This document shows, in pieces, positions 31,600 through 43,885 of a DNA stretch of 64,000 bases (positions are counted from its first letter, which is position 1; each line of letters opens with the position of its first letter). The stretch is from positions 62,001-126,000 of the forward strand of contig BQMF02000491.1 in NCBI GenBank assembly GCA_027922465.2, in the 5' to 3' direction. The translations under genes were made by a program, and so were the position numbers. A model generated the notes under the pieces. That model was not told where the DNA came from. It did no database searches and saw only the letters and a program-made list of their open reading frames with translations. The stretch is from Turritopsis dohrnii (Eukaryota; Cnidaria; Hydrozoa; Anthoathecata; Oceaniidae).

Positions 31600-32236
31600 A
31601 CGTGTTTCTTCTTGAAATTCACAACGAAGAAATGAAATCCGTTATTAACCACCGAATGAAATATATAAATATATACAGAATATTTCAGGGAGTCACAAAC
31701 AAATACAGATTGTTTGGTGCGACCTCTAATTCGTTTCTAGTTTTCACTAAGAGAATCATTGCTTCCACCACATCCTCCGTCAATAAAGTTGGCACTCATT
31801 TTCCAGGAATATGAACCAAATCGTCAACAAGTTTCAACTTTAATAAAAAACACCTCCCCGAATTTATTACAAAGGATAGTCTTTATTAAATTCTCCAAGA
31901 GATCTCAACAAAGCTGAGGATAGTTGCATAAAGTTTACGAAACCTCTTGGCGCTTTCAACTAGCTTGCTGTCTCTTTTTTTAACGCAAGGGCAGTTTGGC
32001 AAAGCCAGGGACTCTCTCACCCTTGTAATTTGTAAATGTGAACCCAGCCATATCTTTGGTGCATTCGACAACATCATCAAAATATTGACGCTGCAAACAA
32101 TTTACGACAAAATATTTCTTAAAATTTTTCTTTTTCCTCGTCTTCCTAAGACTCTCAATTTCTGGAAAATACCATTGGTCTGGTTTTGCCCTTTTCCACT
32201 TTCAAGAAAAGATCCATACATTTTTATTAAATACTA

Positions 32237-34002
32237 CTGGGTGGGCCAAAAAAAACGCAACATAAGTTCAAGTGAGTCTATCTCAAGAATAGCTTCAGGC
32301 TGTGATTACAATTTTTATACAAAGCAATATCCAACCGCCTAAGATCATTCTCTAAAACAACCAATCCATAAAGTTGAATAAAAAATTTTTTATGTAACTT
32401 TTAGGGAAGGCCTCTATTTACAAAATGTTACAAAATTTGACGTTAAAAGTTGTAATGCGTTTAAAGTTAAAGCTAAAGCACGTTCTTTTCTGTCAACTAA
32501 TTCTGCTACGTTCAGTTCATTATTTTGAATCTGTTAAATTGCATAAGTTGTTACATTCATTTCCAGTTCATACCTCCATTAGACAATATCTCGAAAGTTT
32601 TTTCAAAGAAAATGGTGTTCTCTAGTGATGAAAAAGCTATTATTAAAAACATTTTTATTGAAAAGGGTTGGAATGCCAATAAAATCTGTGCGGAACATCC
32701 TACAAAAAACTGGGATCGCCTTTTAAAACAGTTCAAAGAAAGTGGTTCCATGGAGAGAAAAGCAGGTTCAGGTAGACCACGGACAGTCACCACCAAAGAA
32801 AACGAAGATCATGTTGAGGAGCTCGTTTGCTTTCAGGAGGACAATCCAGGAAGCCATATGTCCCCACGGCAGATCGAAAAGCACACTGTTATCAGTTGGC
32901 CATCTGTATGGAGAACGGTGAAAAGCAAAGGCTTACGCCAATTCAAATGTTTAAAAACACAGATGATGAGTGCAGGCACAAAAGAAAGAAGAACTGTAAG
33001 AGCAGGACTTTTAGCAGAAAGATTTGGGAAGAACAGAAGTGTGTCTTTCAAGACGAAAAAGATTTTACTCTTGACATTCCAATCAACCCCAAAATAGCCG
33101 CGTTTATGGATCAGGCAACAAATCTGATATTCCAGCTGAGAAATTGTTCCATACGCAGAATAGACTGTCAAAGAAGATTATGGTATCTGCTTGCCTTTCT
33201 TGGAAGGGAGCAACCAAACTATTTTTCGTAAATGATAACGGTATGAAAGTGAATGATCAATCTTACAAGAAACATTTAACTAAAGAACTTCTCCCTAACA
33301 TCCAACATCTGTTGAAACATGAACGGTGGATCTTTTTGCAAGACAGTGCTCCATCACATCGCCCAACGCTCGTTCAAGATCTTCTTGGAGAAAAATTGAA
33401 CAAACAATTTATCAAACACACAGAATGGTCACCTGCCTTGCCTGATTGCAATCCCCTGGATTACCATTTCTGGGACAAGATAAAGAGCAAAGTCTATGAG
33501 GACAGATTTGGTAATCCATTCAAAGATATCAATGAATTAAAGAGAAGGATTCGAAATGTTTGGCCCGAGGTCGCAAAGGATACAAAAGAAATCAGAAAAG
33601 CATGGAAACAGTTCGTTCCGCGTCTAAACGCGTTTCTGAAAGTGAAAGAAACTGTGTTAAGATGATTTTCGGATGATCATCTTGTGAACTATAGATTCTC
33701 ATTCTTGTCAATGGTTTCTTTCATTTTACAATTTAATTTAGAAGAAGATTGCGTGACTTACCGTCATTAGAAAAGAAATTTGTAATTTGACGTCAGCTTT
33801 GTAGCAAAATGTAACAATTGAAATTCAGTTATTTATACAAAAAATACATAACTTCACGAAACTTACTTGTTTCGTACTGAAATTTAAACAAACTTTCCAC
33901 TTTTACTGAAGAAACTGCTCCCCAAAAACTGTTACTATATCTTTCTAAAAGGTTCAGCATTGAGTCCCCTAATTCATGTTGCGTTTTTTTTGGCCCACCC
34001 GG
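32237..34002 (+). mobile_element. Tc1/mariner-superfamily transposon, 1766 bp
   Basis: Inserted at TA (32235-32236 and 34003-34004). The terminal repeats CTGGGTGGGCCAAAAAAAAC and GTTTTTTTTGGCCCACCCGG match for about 27 bp, with one mismatch. It carries one transposase gene with frameshifts. It sits inside the 34.3-31.6 kb YR pseudogene, so it is younger than that copy. Confidence 0.95.
32612..33665 (+). pseudogene. Tc1/mariner transposase, two frameshifts
   Basis: The likely start is ATG 32612 (MVFSSDEKAIIKNIF), since the upstream ATG at 32525 only adds UTR-like sequence. The N-terminal HTH pair reads GWNANKICAEHPTKNWDRLL and GSGRPRTVTT (GRPR hook). The frame changes near 33036-33060 and again near 33165-33175. 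The catalytic core shows FQDEKDFTLD (first Asp), IFLQDSAPSHR (second Asp) and WSPALPDCNPLDYHFWD (third Asp), with about 38 residues between the second and third Asp. That spacing is longer than the classic mariner DD34D. Length about 350 aa, normal for the family. Confidence 0.9.
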
Positions 34003-34320
34003 TATTTTACATCAGCATTATTCATTGGTCGAGCTCTAATCAACAATCCATTTCCTTCTTTCTGTTTACAATGCTGCTGTGTACCTATACATTACATTCT
34101 CGTTTTGCCTCTTTCATTGCAGTTTACGCAATGTCTTCTTCAAACTTTCTTTTTTTAACAAATTCTGTCTATTTTGTCTTCTGCAAACAATTAGTTTATA
34201 ATTATGGTAAAAGTCACCTTTCTTTCGTAAAATGCTCAGATGCTGCTTACGACTTATAGCTTTTGGCTTTAAGACTAGGACTTCCTTCATTTCTGATTCA
34301 TTTTTGTGACACCGCGCCAA

Positions 34321-35546
34321 ATGAGGTGAAATTTTTTAATCCAGCCTTCCACAAAAAAACGATCGCATATTCGTAAAAGGTGCTGAATAATACGGATGCA
34401 CTTGTTATTATTCAGTGTTTATATGTTTAAGTTTGTTTGCCCATTACAATATTAATGACCAGTGAGTGCTTCACGTCATGAGTAGAAAACGTAAAATCTT
34501 TGCTGAGAGAGAGAAAGGTATTTAACACAGAAAAGAGGCTTGCTAAGATAATCCATGCGAAACAAGTTCTTTCCAAATTCAAAGGAATACTGTGAAAAAT
34601 GTACAAATAGCATTGGGAAATTAGATAAACAATAAATAATTTAAAACATTTTTTCGTCTCTCTACTAATCATACACCAATAGATAAGATTCTTACTTATT
34701 AATTATTAATTAGTAATTAATTTTAAAATTCTACTTGAAAAGCTAGGAATAAAGTCATAATTAATTCATATTCAATAAACTAAAACATTTAAAGGAAAAC
34801 TCTGATGGTGTTTGTTCACTCGTTCCCAGGGCTTCTTCAAAGAAGTTTATGGCGCTTATGTGTTTTAGTACTGTGACTGTAGTTTAGTGCATCCTCGTTT
34901 ATCCGAACCTCGTTTATCCGAACGCCGTATAGGTGATTTTACGCACCTAAAATATCATCTACAGCACCAAAAATCGCCACGTTGTTGCATTTTACGGACC
35001 TAGAGTGTCATCTACAGCTCATAAACTACCGTAGATTAGTGCCATAAACGAGTATTAATGCTGTTAAATGATGCGTGCTGTCTTATTTCGTATCGTAAAC
35101 GATCTTTTGAGGCCGGAAAATGACGCTGGGTGCCGTAATTTTCTATCCTCGCTTATCCGAACGGCCCGCCAAACATTTAGGTTCAGGCTGTTCGGATAAA
35201 CGAGGATGCACTGTACTGTGAAAAAATAAACAAATAAATTCAGAAACTTGAATAATACATCTTTCCCGAATTCGTATTCTTGCTATAATGTCCATACAGG
35301 CCTCGTTTTGATGGACTCTTTTGTTATCTGGCAATTATTAAGTTATAAATTTTGATCATTTGGAAACCGCAGAGGGAAAATTTTAGAGACGAGGTCTGTA
35401 TGGACAACACGGCAAACACATGAACTCGGGAAAGGTGTATTAATGAATAATTCGATTTATACGGCTTTTTATCTCTCAGCCAATAAATAAATAAACAATG
35501 TAATTAAAAAATGATGTCATTAAATCATCAAAAATTATCAAATAAA
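34321..35546. other. Intergenic stretch with one MITE
   Basis: Nothing besides the MITE at 34885-35213 is recognised. Minus-strand frames at 34427-34672 and 35143-35334 are short and without motifs. Confidence 0.45.
34885..35213. mobile_element. pogo/Tigger-type MITE, about 330 bp
   Basis: The left end (T)AGTGCATCCTCGTTTATCC and the right end GGATAAACGAGGATGCACTG are inverted repeats. TA follows on the right; the left TA and first C are mutated. TTATCCGAAC subrepeats lie at both ends. Confidence 0.8.
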
Positions 35547-36101
35547 CTAGCATCCCGGGTAAAAAGTTTTTACCGAACTTAACTTCGAAAACATTAGGTC
35601 AAATCCACCATTCCAGTGTACGTACCCTGTGACGACAAAATAAATCATAGAATCACAACTCAAAAGTGTATCCATGTTGTAGAGCTCGAAAAGTTGATCA
35701 AAAAAGTGTATGGGATCGTTTCGCTACGACCAACCCATGCGGAGATATCGCTGATCAAAGATTTCGATGACGTCATATCCGCAGTACCAAATAAAATTTA
35801 TGCCCAAATGATGCGTTACCCCATCACCCGCATCGCTGACCCCTAAAAACGTGTGTTATTCCTATTGGTTCTGGAGATATTTCCCTTAAAACGTCGCGTT
35901 CGATTGGGGATACAATACAATGATTCCCCGTGATCATAAAAAGCTGATGTGAAATGATGCCACGTGCTTTTGGAATGATCGTGAAAAAAGTGTCTCTCGC
36001 CTCTACGTGGTTTTACGCGCACATAAGAGGACGATGACCGTAAAAATTAAACAAATATATCACTCTCTATAATAAAAGTGGGATGCACAAAGCGAATTAG
36101 T
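35547..36101 (-). mobile_element. Non-autonomous Helitron, second 3'-end type
   Basis: On the minus strand the 3' end reads GGTAAAAACTTTTTACC (hairpin), then CGGGATG and CTAG followed by T. The 5' side (TACTAATTCGCTTTGTGCAT at about 36100) is the same terminus that recurs at 38345 and 41525. It shares AACGCGACG/TTCGATTGGGG-type body sequence with the first Helitron type. No coding; the 76-codon frame at 35616 lies in this body. Confidence 0.65.
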
Positions 36102-36103
36102 AT

Positions 36104-38350
36104 AATAACCCCGCCCCGGTGGCGTTGCTCGCCACCCATGTTCAGTATGCGTTGTGTCGCAGAATTCTTTAACCCGTGTAAACAATTTTTAATGGTTTTA
36201 ACCAAATGTGAGCTGAATCGCAGAAAAGCTTAATGAAATACATTTCCCCTGGAAAGAACCAAAGATCAAAATAATTAAAAAGTGATAACATCGAAATACT
36301 TAACATTTGCTCCTGGGATAATGTTTAACCTTTGGAGACATTAAACACAACCAAACATCAAAATGGTAAAGAATTTGAATCATTGAAACGCTTAAAATAA
36401 CCTATTTAACCTATTGTTTACCCAGGTAAACAATTTTTAATGGTTTTAATCAAATGTGAGCTGAATCGCAGAAAAGCTTAATAAAATAGCAATAACAGAA
36501 TATATATATTTATACGCAACAGAGAAGTTGCAATATTTAAAACAGATCTGTTTACCCAGACATTGAATGAAATAATAAAATAATAAATAAAAACAAATTG
36601 ATACCTTCCAACTGTTTCGCTTGTGCTTGTTACTGGCCTGCAATCATTAATGAATTTTTGAAATGATAATAAAGTCTGTTCTCCCAAAAACCATCAACAT
36701 CATGATTAAAACCATGACTTTTATTTTGCTTATCTAAAAGAAAAAAATTTTGAATGCATAATGATTCAGATACCTAATCGTATTATGACAAACAAACAAA
36801 CAAACAAAAAGGAACTTTGAGAACATACTTAAAAACAATAATTTAAGACACAAACTTAATAATCAACATAGAAAAAAAACTAAACATACTATGACAATAT
36901 TGAAAGAAAGCAAAACAAACTAAAAGAAACTTCAAGAACACATTTACCTTATGAATAATAATTAAAAACTCAAACGTAATGACAGAATTTATATCTAAAG
37001 AGTTTATAAAAAATTGAAAACAACCACATTTTTAATCTGAGTTAATATCTCCTCTGGCTAATTCACAACAGTTAAACAACTCTTTATTCTTATTTATCCA
37101 GCATACCAACTGTGTTATAACTAAATAGATTTATACTATTTCAACTTTAGCTGAACTTCAAACAAAATGGGATACCTTTCACTGCCAATTCACATGTTTG
37201 TAAGCTAAACAGCATTGATCATCTTCTGTGGACATTTTCAAACACTTCTAAACTCTTTATTTCTATATTCATACCTGTAAAAACATTACTAATACTTTAT
37301 TTACTTTCCAGCACAAACATACATAGGTATTTATAAAACACTTTCGCTACCACTAAATACATGGAAAAACTGCTAAACTTTCTGTATTTTCCAGTAGATT
37401 TTGTACTTTTTGGCAGGCAGACAAAAGCATCAAGCATCGATATAATTAGATACAATAGATACAATTAGACAGCATAACACATTCCCCACTTCCACAGCGT
37501 CATGAGAAATAAAAAAATTCATAGCTGTAGGACCATTTTTAATGTAATAGTAGCGCGCGTTACCAAAACAAATTTCTCTCGTCTTCCTTTTCATCCAGCA
37601 GCATATACACATACTAAACGACAGAATAACTGAGACATCCACTCTAAGCTAAAGCAATTAATCTTTCAAAACTTAAAACCATTCCTTACTGTGTAAATAA
37701 ACATCAAACTGCATTTCTTCACTGCACTTTCTTCTGTATAGCGATATTTGATAACTAAGATGTAAACAAACATTTAAATACATACATACATAACTCACCT
37801 ATTCTTTTATTTAATATAAAATATTAAACAAGAAAAGTTTTATGATAATACTACCTTGTATAGACCTGTTCGTTCGTTCTGCACAGCCAATTTTTAAAAA
37901 ACTTCACTGCACTTCTTCATACAATATGCTTTCACATTGTAAACAAACAACTAATCACTTACACTGTTACTGTTCTTTTATTAATCTAAAATAAAATCTA
38001 AAAGGCAACAACAATAAAAGTTAAACAGTAAACAGTTTAATAAACAGCATGTATACAAACCTGTGTTTCTTCGTCAAAATAGCAAACGATAATGATAATC
38101 GGTTATTAACGAACTTATTTTTTGGAAATCGTCAACCAATCAAATTGGCGAAAAAATAATTTCTTGCGTTTTGATTGGTTTAAAAATTAAGACGTTACAC
38201 TTAGATTATGTAACATTAAAAAAATGTCTGTCGCCTCTGCGTGGTTTTACAACGAAAAGGGAAAAAATAAGGTTTTGACCGTGAAAGAAAAACCAAATAT
38301 ATCAATCTCTAAAATAAAAGTGTGACACACAATAGTGAATTAGTATAATA
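36104..38350 (-). mobile_element. Decayed Helitron-like copy, about 2.2 kb
   Basis: The 3' side on the minus strand reads CATGGGTGGCGAGCAACGCC, a diverged form of the GGGCGGCGAGCGACGCC hairpin end, and abuts the previous element. The 5' side is TACTAATTCACTATTGTGTG at about 38345. Interior segments (TCACTGCACTTTCTTCTGTA, GATTACTAT-poor AT repeats, TACCAAAACAAATTTCTCTC) match the copies at 30.4 and 39.4 kb. No ORF longer than about 70 codons. Confidence 0.55.
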
Positions 38351-39183
38351 CTAGCCGCCAAGGCGGCGTCGCTCGCCGCCCATGTCCACCTGCTCTGTAT
38401 CACTGTATCAATAAACGTCAAATTTCCTTATAAACGGCTCGTACAACTTGTGCTCAACCAGAAGCAGATTTGAAGTCACAACCTCTGGTAAAACCAATCT
38501 TTTATCAGTGTAATAATACACTCAAAACGTAGAGAGTGAAAAACTTCAACTTTTTATTAGCTTTTGTTTTAAAAAAGTTACGCGCTCTAACATGGGTGCT
38601 ATCAAACAGGGGGAAAATGGTTTCTCTTCTTAAAAAGTTCACACGGAGAAGAGAAAAAAGGCACGTGCTAAATGAATAAATAGAATAAAAAACGTTCGAT
38701 CAGAACGCTTAACAATTAAAAGAAGAAATTAATTTATTAAAAGAAAAGCAAAAAAAAAGAAACATTTTGTTTTGATATGATACTCTTTTTTTACCTATCG
38801 GTTTTTAAACATTTTGATTGCTCAAAAAAAAAGTTCACCCGTCTCAGACAGTCAGGCAAGAGTTAGTGGCAAACCGAACATATGCTGCCACGTTCTGCCA
38901 CTGCTGCTTTTTGTCCAAAATGTTTAATCAGTTAGTTTCTTTGTATTTAGTTGATGTACTGTTTTCAAAGCCAAGTCAACGTGGAATATAAAACTAACAA
39001 TAATGATAAAAACAAAACGTTATTCCTATTAGTTCATCAGCCAAAAAAAGTCACGTTCGATTGGGGTTGCAATGTATTTACTTCGAACTCACGTCGTACA
39101 CAAAAAAAGAAATAATTTCGCTCACAACTTAATCTACCATTTTGCGTGACTTACAGACGGAGAATCGGCTATTAATATATAGA
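38351..39183 (-). mobile_element. Non-autonomous Helitron, complete ends
   Basis: The plus strand begins CTAGCCGCCAAGGCGGCGTC at 38351 and ends GGCTATTAATATATAGA at 39183. Read on the minus strand this is TCTATATATTAATAGCC to a perfect hairpin and CTAG. 833 bp. It is about 500 bp better preserved in the middle than the 29927 copy and shares its body with it and with 17406-18441. Confidence 0.9.
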
Positions 39184-39186
39184 AGA

Positions 39187-41527
39187 CTAGTATCCTGGGT
39201 AAAAATTTTTTACCAAACTTAACTTCAAAAACATTAGGTGAAATCCACCATTCCCGTGTACGTACCCCGTGAAGAAAAAATAAATCTTAGAATCGCAACT
39301 CATCCCAGGTGGCGTCGCTCGCCAGCCATGTTCAGTATGCGTTGTGTCGCAGAATTTAACTCTTGCAAAAGTTTCTTTTCAGGCATTAATTTCTTAATTC
39401 ATTTCTTACATTCAGAAAAACAAATAGCAACATGGCTCAGAACATATATTCATACGCAGAAGAGAAGTAACTTTAATGTAAAAATATGCAATATATAACA
39501 CAGAACCATATACCCAGACATAATACATAAGACATAATAAATATTACAAAATGTGAATTGAAAACAAATCGATACCTTCTAACTGTGTTTCTTTTGTGCG
39601 GAAGTTACATTGGACAGCAACTATTAATGAATTTTTGAAATGATATATATACAATCTGTTCTTCCCAAAACCATCAACATCATGATAAGAACCATGAGTT
39701 TCATTTCTTTCACGGTTTACGTGCTGTTTTATTATCATTAATCTTACCTAAAAAATATTTCAATTGTATAAAAATGCAGAAAAAGATAATCATACTATGA
39801 AATAGTTGAAATAAAAAACAAAACAAAAAACAAAAAGTAAATTCATGTACGCATTTATCCTAAAAATAATTAATTAAAAACACAAATTCAATGACAGAAT
39901 TTGTAAAGCTTTTGATTGGAAAGTCTATAAAATCAACCAATGCTATAAGTTAATACGGGTTCAACACTCAACACTGGAGCTGAACTACATTAAGACTTTT
40001 AACGTGGGATACACAGCCAAACATCAAAATAATAAAAATAATTGAAACAATGAAATGCCCTACCAAAGTCATAATTTAATACCGAAAAGATAAAAAGTAA
40101 CAACAGTAAAACATAATGCGAAACTTATATAGTACCCAGGCATAGTACGTAAACAATTACCATAACACAAAATAATGTGTAATCATCACAAAATATAAGA
40201 ATCCATCCAGCAATGCAATGCAATGCTTCTTATTTGTAGTAGCACAGTTAGAGTTAGTAGTCATATCACATCACAGCAATAATTAATGAATTTTTGAAAT
40301 ACATAATCCATTCTTCTCTTAACTATCCCTCACAACATCCTAATTTAACCATCTGCTTCATTTCTTTAATGGTTATACACCTTTTCTTTTCTGACCTAAA
40401 AGAAAAAGATTTCAGTGAAGAACAGCTAGCTACAATCCACACTTACTGCAACAACCATATTGAAGCAAACAAAAGCAAAAGATATAAATGACAGACAGGC
40501 ACCAAAGAGACCAGAGAGACAAAGCACCAAACATCGTCAATAAAATATACAGTGAAATTTAATAAAAAGCAGACATGGTTGAGATGAGATAAGACAGCAT
40601 GACACGTTCCCCATTTCCGCAGTCATGAGAACTATTTTTAATTGATCTGTAAATAAAATCTTCTTTGCTAACTAATGGCACGCGTTACCAAACAAATTTT
40701 TACTGCGCTCCCCCTTCGTTGCTCCATAACGTTCGCTGTCATCCAGCTTTCATCCAAACGATCGAATTACGTTTGACTCTTACACTCTTTCACATTAATA
40801 ATTCAAAACAAACTTAAAATTGAAATTAAAACCATTCGTTACCGTCGTGTAAATAAACATCTTTTTGTTCTAAACTTCTTCACTGCACTTTCTTCTGTAT
40901 AGCGATATTGGATAGCTAAAACGTAAAAAATCATTAAAATACATACGTAACTTACTTGTGAATGTGTCACCTGTTCTTTTATTAATCTATTAAAAGTTAA
41001 TCTTATTAGTTAATCTTAATTAATCTTATTAAAAGTTTTATAATAATACTTTCGTACTGACCTGTTCGTTCATTCTGCACAGCCAATTTTTAAAAACTTC
41101 ACTGCACTTCCTCTGTATTCTCACCATACATTGTAAACAAACAACTAATCACTTACGCATGCAATTCCTGTTCTTTTAATAATCTAAAATACAATAAAAG
41201 TTCAACAATAAACAGTTTAATGATCAGCATATATACAAACCTGTGTTGCTTCGTCAAGCTCACAACAGAAGTTTCTTGCTCACGAAATGATCGTTGACAA
41301 ATTTCGAACGAAGAAGATTGCATTGCTCGCACTCCTCCAAAGACCAAAGACCAAAAATAACAAAACGGAGGAACATATACTAATCGCGGAAAATCAAAAA
41401 AAAAGCTCTCGCCTCTGCGTGGCTTTACGACAAAAAGGGAAAAAATAAGAAGGTTTTGACCGTGAAAGAAAAACCAAATATATCACTCTCTAAAATAAAA
41501 GTGGGATGCACAAAGCGAATTAGTAAA
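39187..41527 (-). mobile_element. Nested Helitron-like pieces, about 2.3 kb
   Basis: The minus-strand 3' end of the second type (GGTAAAAAATTTTTACC hairpin, then CAGGATA, CTAG) lies at 39187. About 115 bp in, a first-type end (GGTGGCGTCGCTCGCCAGCC on plus) begins another copy that runs to the 5' terminus GCGAATTAGTAAAATA at about 41527. The body matches 36.5-38.3 and 30.4-31.6 kb. No Rep/helicase coding. Confidence 0.6.
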
Positions 41528-41802
41528 ATAAGATTAATTCATATAAGGAAAAACTAGATGCCGGAAATAGTGAGTAGTAAGAAATTTGAAGAGTCTATAA
41601 AAGTCTTTCTGCCTCACCTCTCATATAAACAACTATATGTTATATCATATCAACGTTAATGAATAGGAAAAACTGAATAGATCAAACAACCAATACCAAT
41701 CAAAGACTTTCATATTCCATATGCCTATATCTAAAGAACAGAAGAATGAGTTAGCAAAAAAAAAAAGGAACAAACATTTTGTATACAAATTACAGAATTA
41801 CC
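41528..41802. other. No feature recognised
   Basis: Short AT-rich stretch between the Helitron field and the 3' end of the minus-strand YR copy. Confidence 0.4.
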
Positions 41803-42659
41803 TTTCGGTTTCGTGTTTTTTCAATATGATTCCTAACGAAATCTTTTACATTTTTCCACGATCTTTCGCTTAAAATTTGGTTGGACTGGATTATATCCAG
41901 ACACTCTTTTTTTCCGGGCAACTTCCCTTCTGTTACACATCGATGGAAGGCTTCTAAAATCAAGCTAGACTCTTCGGGTGACCTCTTTTTCCAATTTCGA
42001 ACATGTGTGTTCCTTTTAAGTTTTTTTATCAACACCTTTGTACGCTCAGAATCTATAATGAATAGAATAAACATTTGTATGAAAGATGACTTGTCTGGTT
42101 TAATTTAAAAGAAAAGGTTATCAGCTACCATTAGGCTTTCGTTTCTACTTTCTTCTAAAGTATCACAGAAAAACTTAGCAAGAACTGGCCGTTCCCCTTT
42201 ACTTGAAATAAGAAAATTAAGAAGTATTTTTTCTTAATCAGACAATGTCCTTAAAATAAGAATATTATTCCTACAAAGAAAATGATATTCTAAAAAAAGA
42301 CTTTTTTGCTTAACTTGAATTTTTTTTCTTATTGAGAAAACAAAATTCTGAAAATAAGATTTTTTGCTTCAAGACAAATAAGTGCGCTCAAGGATTGATA
42401 TGCGTTCAAGGTCCAAAGTGGAAGAATTTACGAAAATTAAAATTTTCGCGCAACTTTCTCACACGATATCTCGTCAACAGTTGGTAGTATAGAGTCGATC
42501 CATACATTTTTTTCATCAGTTTTTCGAGCTCTATGAGATGGATACACTATCTGTTCACCATTCCGAGATTAAATTTTTCGTAACTTTCACCCAAGGGTTA
42601 AAACATTAACTGACAATGGAGAATTTAGAAACCATAATTGTTTAGCTGGGACACTGGAT

Positions 42660-42835
42660 ACCTTATCGGAATTAATTTTCGCGGTTTTCATGGTTTTTCA
42701 TCATTTCCATGAAAATTAGTTCCCTCGAACAGTTTGATTTACCTCTGTCCGCGAAAATTAGTTCCCGCGAAATTCAAGAAAAATTTCAATCTGCGAAAAT
42801 AAATTTCCGCGAAATTTCTTCGAGAATTTGAAATT
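42660..42835. mobile_element. Small MITE of the GCGAAAATTA type
   Basis: CTTATCGGAATTAATTTTCG CGG at the left and CCGCGAAATTTCTTCGAG at the right, with internal CGCGAAAATTAGTTCC repeats. Same general design as the elements at 18733, 43098 and 46110. Ends are approximate. Lies in the 2-kb intron of the YR copy. Confidence 0.55.
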
Positions 42836-43097
42836 TTCGAAATTATGGTCAAATTACATGTCAAGAGGATAAGGGAAGTCTACAATCATACGACTTTTGC
42901 AGCTGGGTAATCAATTTATTTGAAGGTCTAAGGAAGTTGCTGGAATGTCAGACGCAGTCTCTAAAGGATTGAAAGGAATGGCTCACATTGACTCATTCAA
43001 TGTCATCGATTGTAATAACTTTTTATGGGATAGTTATCTTCACAGTATCTTCATCTTCATCAAGGAATATCTACATTGACAAAAAAATTAATTAACT

Positions 43098-43885
43098 TAG
43101 GCGAAGAAATTTTTGCGGGTGGAAAATGTTGCGAAAGAAATTTTTGCGGAATTTATTCTTGCGATTTTGCCCCTTTTTGCCAAAATAAGTTTCAAAATAA
43201 ACGCAGAAAATTTGTTCATCCGCAAAAATAAATTCAGGAGCACAAAATGGATCATTTTTTGACCTGAATTCATAGAAAATGTTAATAGCCAGTAATGACA
43301 AATTTTCTTTTTTGTCCAAAATACAATATCTGACTCATTTGACTCATACTCTGCATTAAACCAATGTTTTTAACTCTGGTTTTAAGCTTTCTAGTTATTT
43401 ATAATTCCTCTTTTCTTATGCACAATATCGATGGACCTTTTCCAAATTTGGTATTGGAAAGAATGAGGGAAAATTGTGTGGAGAGAATCATGGTATTGAA
43501 GAAAGTGATTAAGTGATTTCTCAAGTGATTTCTCAGTTGTGCTGAGAAAAGAAATTCAAGTGTACGAACATTTTTCACTAACTTGTTTACACTCGGTGCA
43601 ATTGTTTTTTCTTAGTTCCTGCTTCTGACATAATTTTTGATGAAAAATGTGCGTAAATTCATAAAAAAAAATGAGATTATTTTGGCTGGGACCCCTGTAA
43701 ATTCTGCAAAAATCCGTAAACAAGGTGATTCATAAAAAGAATTTGCTAAACGAATTGTTTATTAACAAAACCTCAAATCTTAGGGTGCAAATTGTCAATA
43801 ATTCTCAAAATTTTATTCCATAAATTAAAAGAAATGAAGAAGGATCCGCAACAATAAATTCCGCAAAAACGTACATCTCTTAAGG
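43098..43885. mobile_element. MITE related to the TTAA group
   Basis: The left end CTTAGGCGAAGAAATTTTTG CGG faces CCGCAAAAACGTACATCTCTTAA at the right. GCGGAATTTATTCTTGCG subrepeats lie inside each end. TTAA is kept at the right and mutated to TTAG at the left. Same intron as the previous element. Confidence 0.6.

Larger units (their letters stand above)
31600..34320 (-). pseudogene. Third YR gene copy, decayed and split by a mariner element
   Basis: On the minus strand the N-terminal part (about 34320-34150) reads ISRKQHLSILRKKGDFYHNY, parallel to SLRKKCDFYHNAKVLK of the 45-kb copy. After the mariner insertion the reading resumes at about 32220 with TNGIFQKLRVLG. It continues as QYFDDVVECTKDMAG near 32090, SKLVESAKRFRKLYATILSF near 31950, and DLVHIPGK-stop-VPTLLTEDVVEA near 31820-31740, which is the Lys-loop region. 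Several stops and shifts occur, and the catalytic HxxR-H-Y part is not seen. It belongs to the same family as 24269-25925 and 41803-45905. Confidence 0.7.

Noticed and set aside
32833..33171. 112-codon minus frame inside the mariner
   Set aside because: Shadow of the transposase gene, which carries the catalytic motifs on the plus strand.
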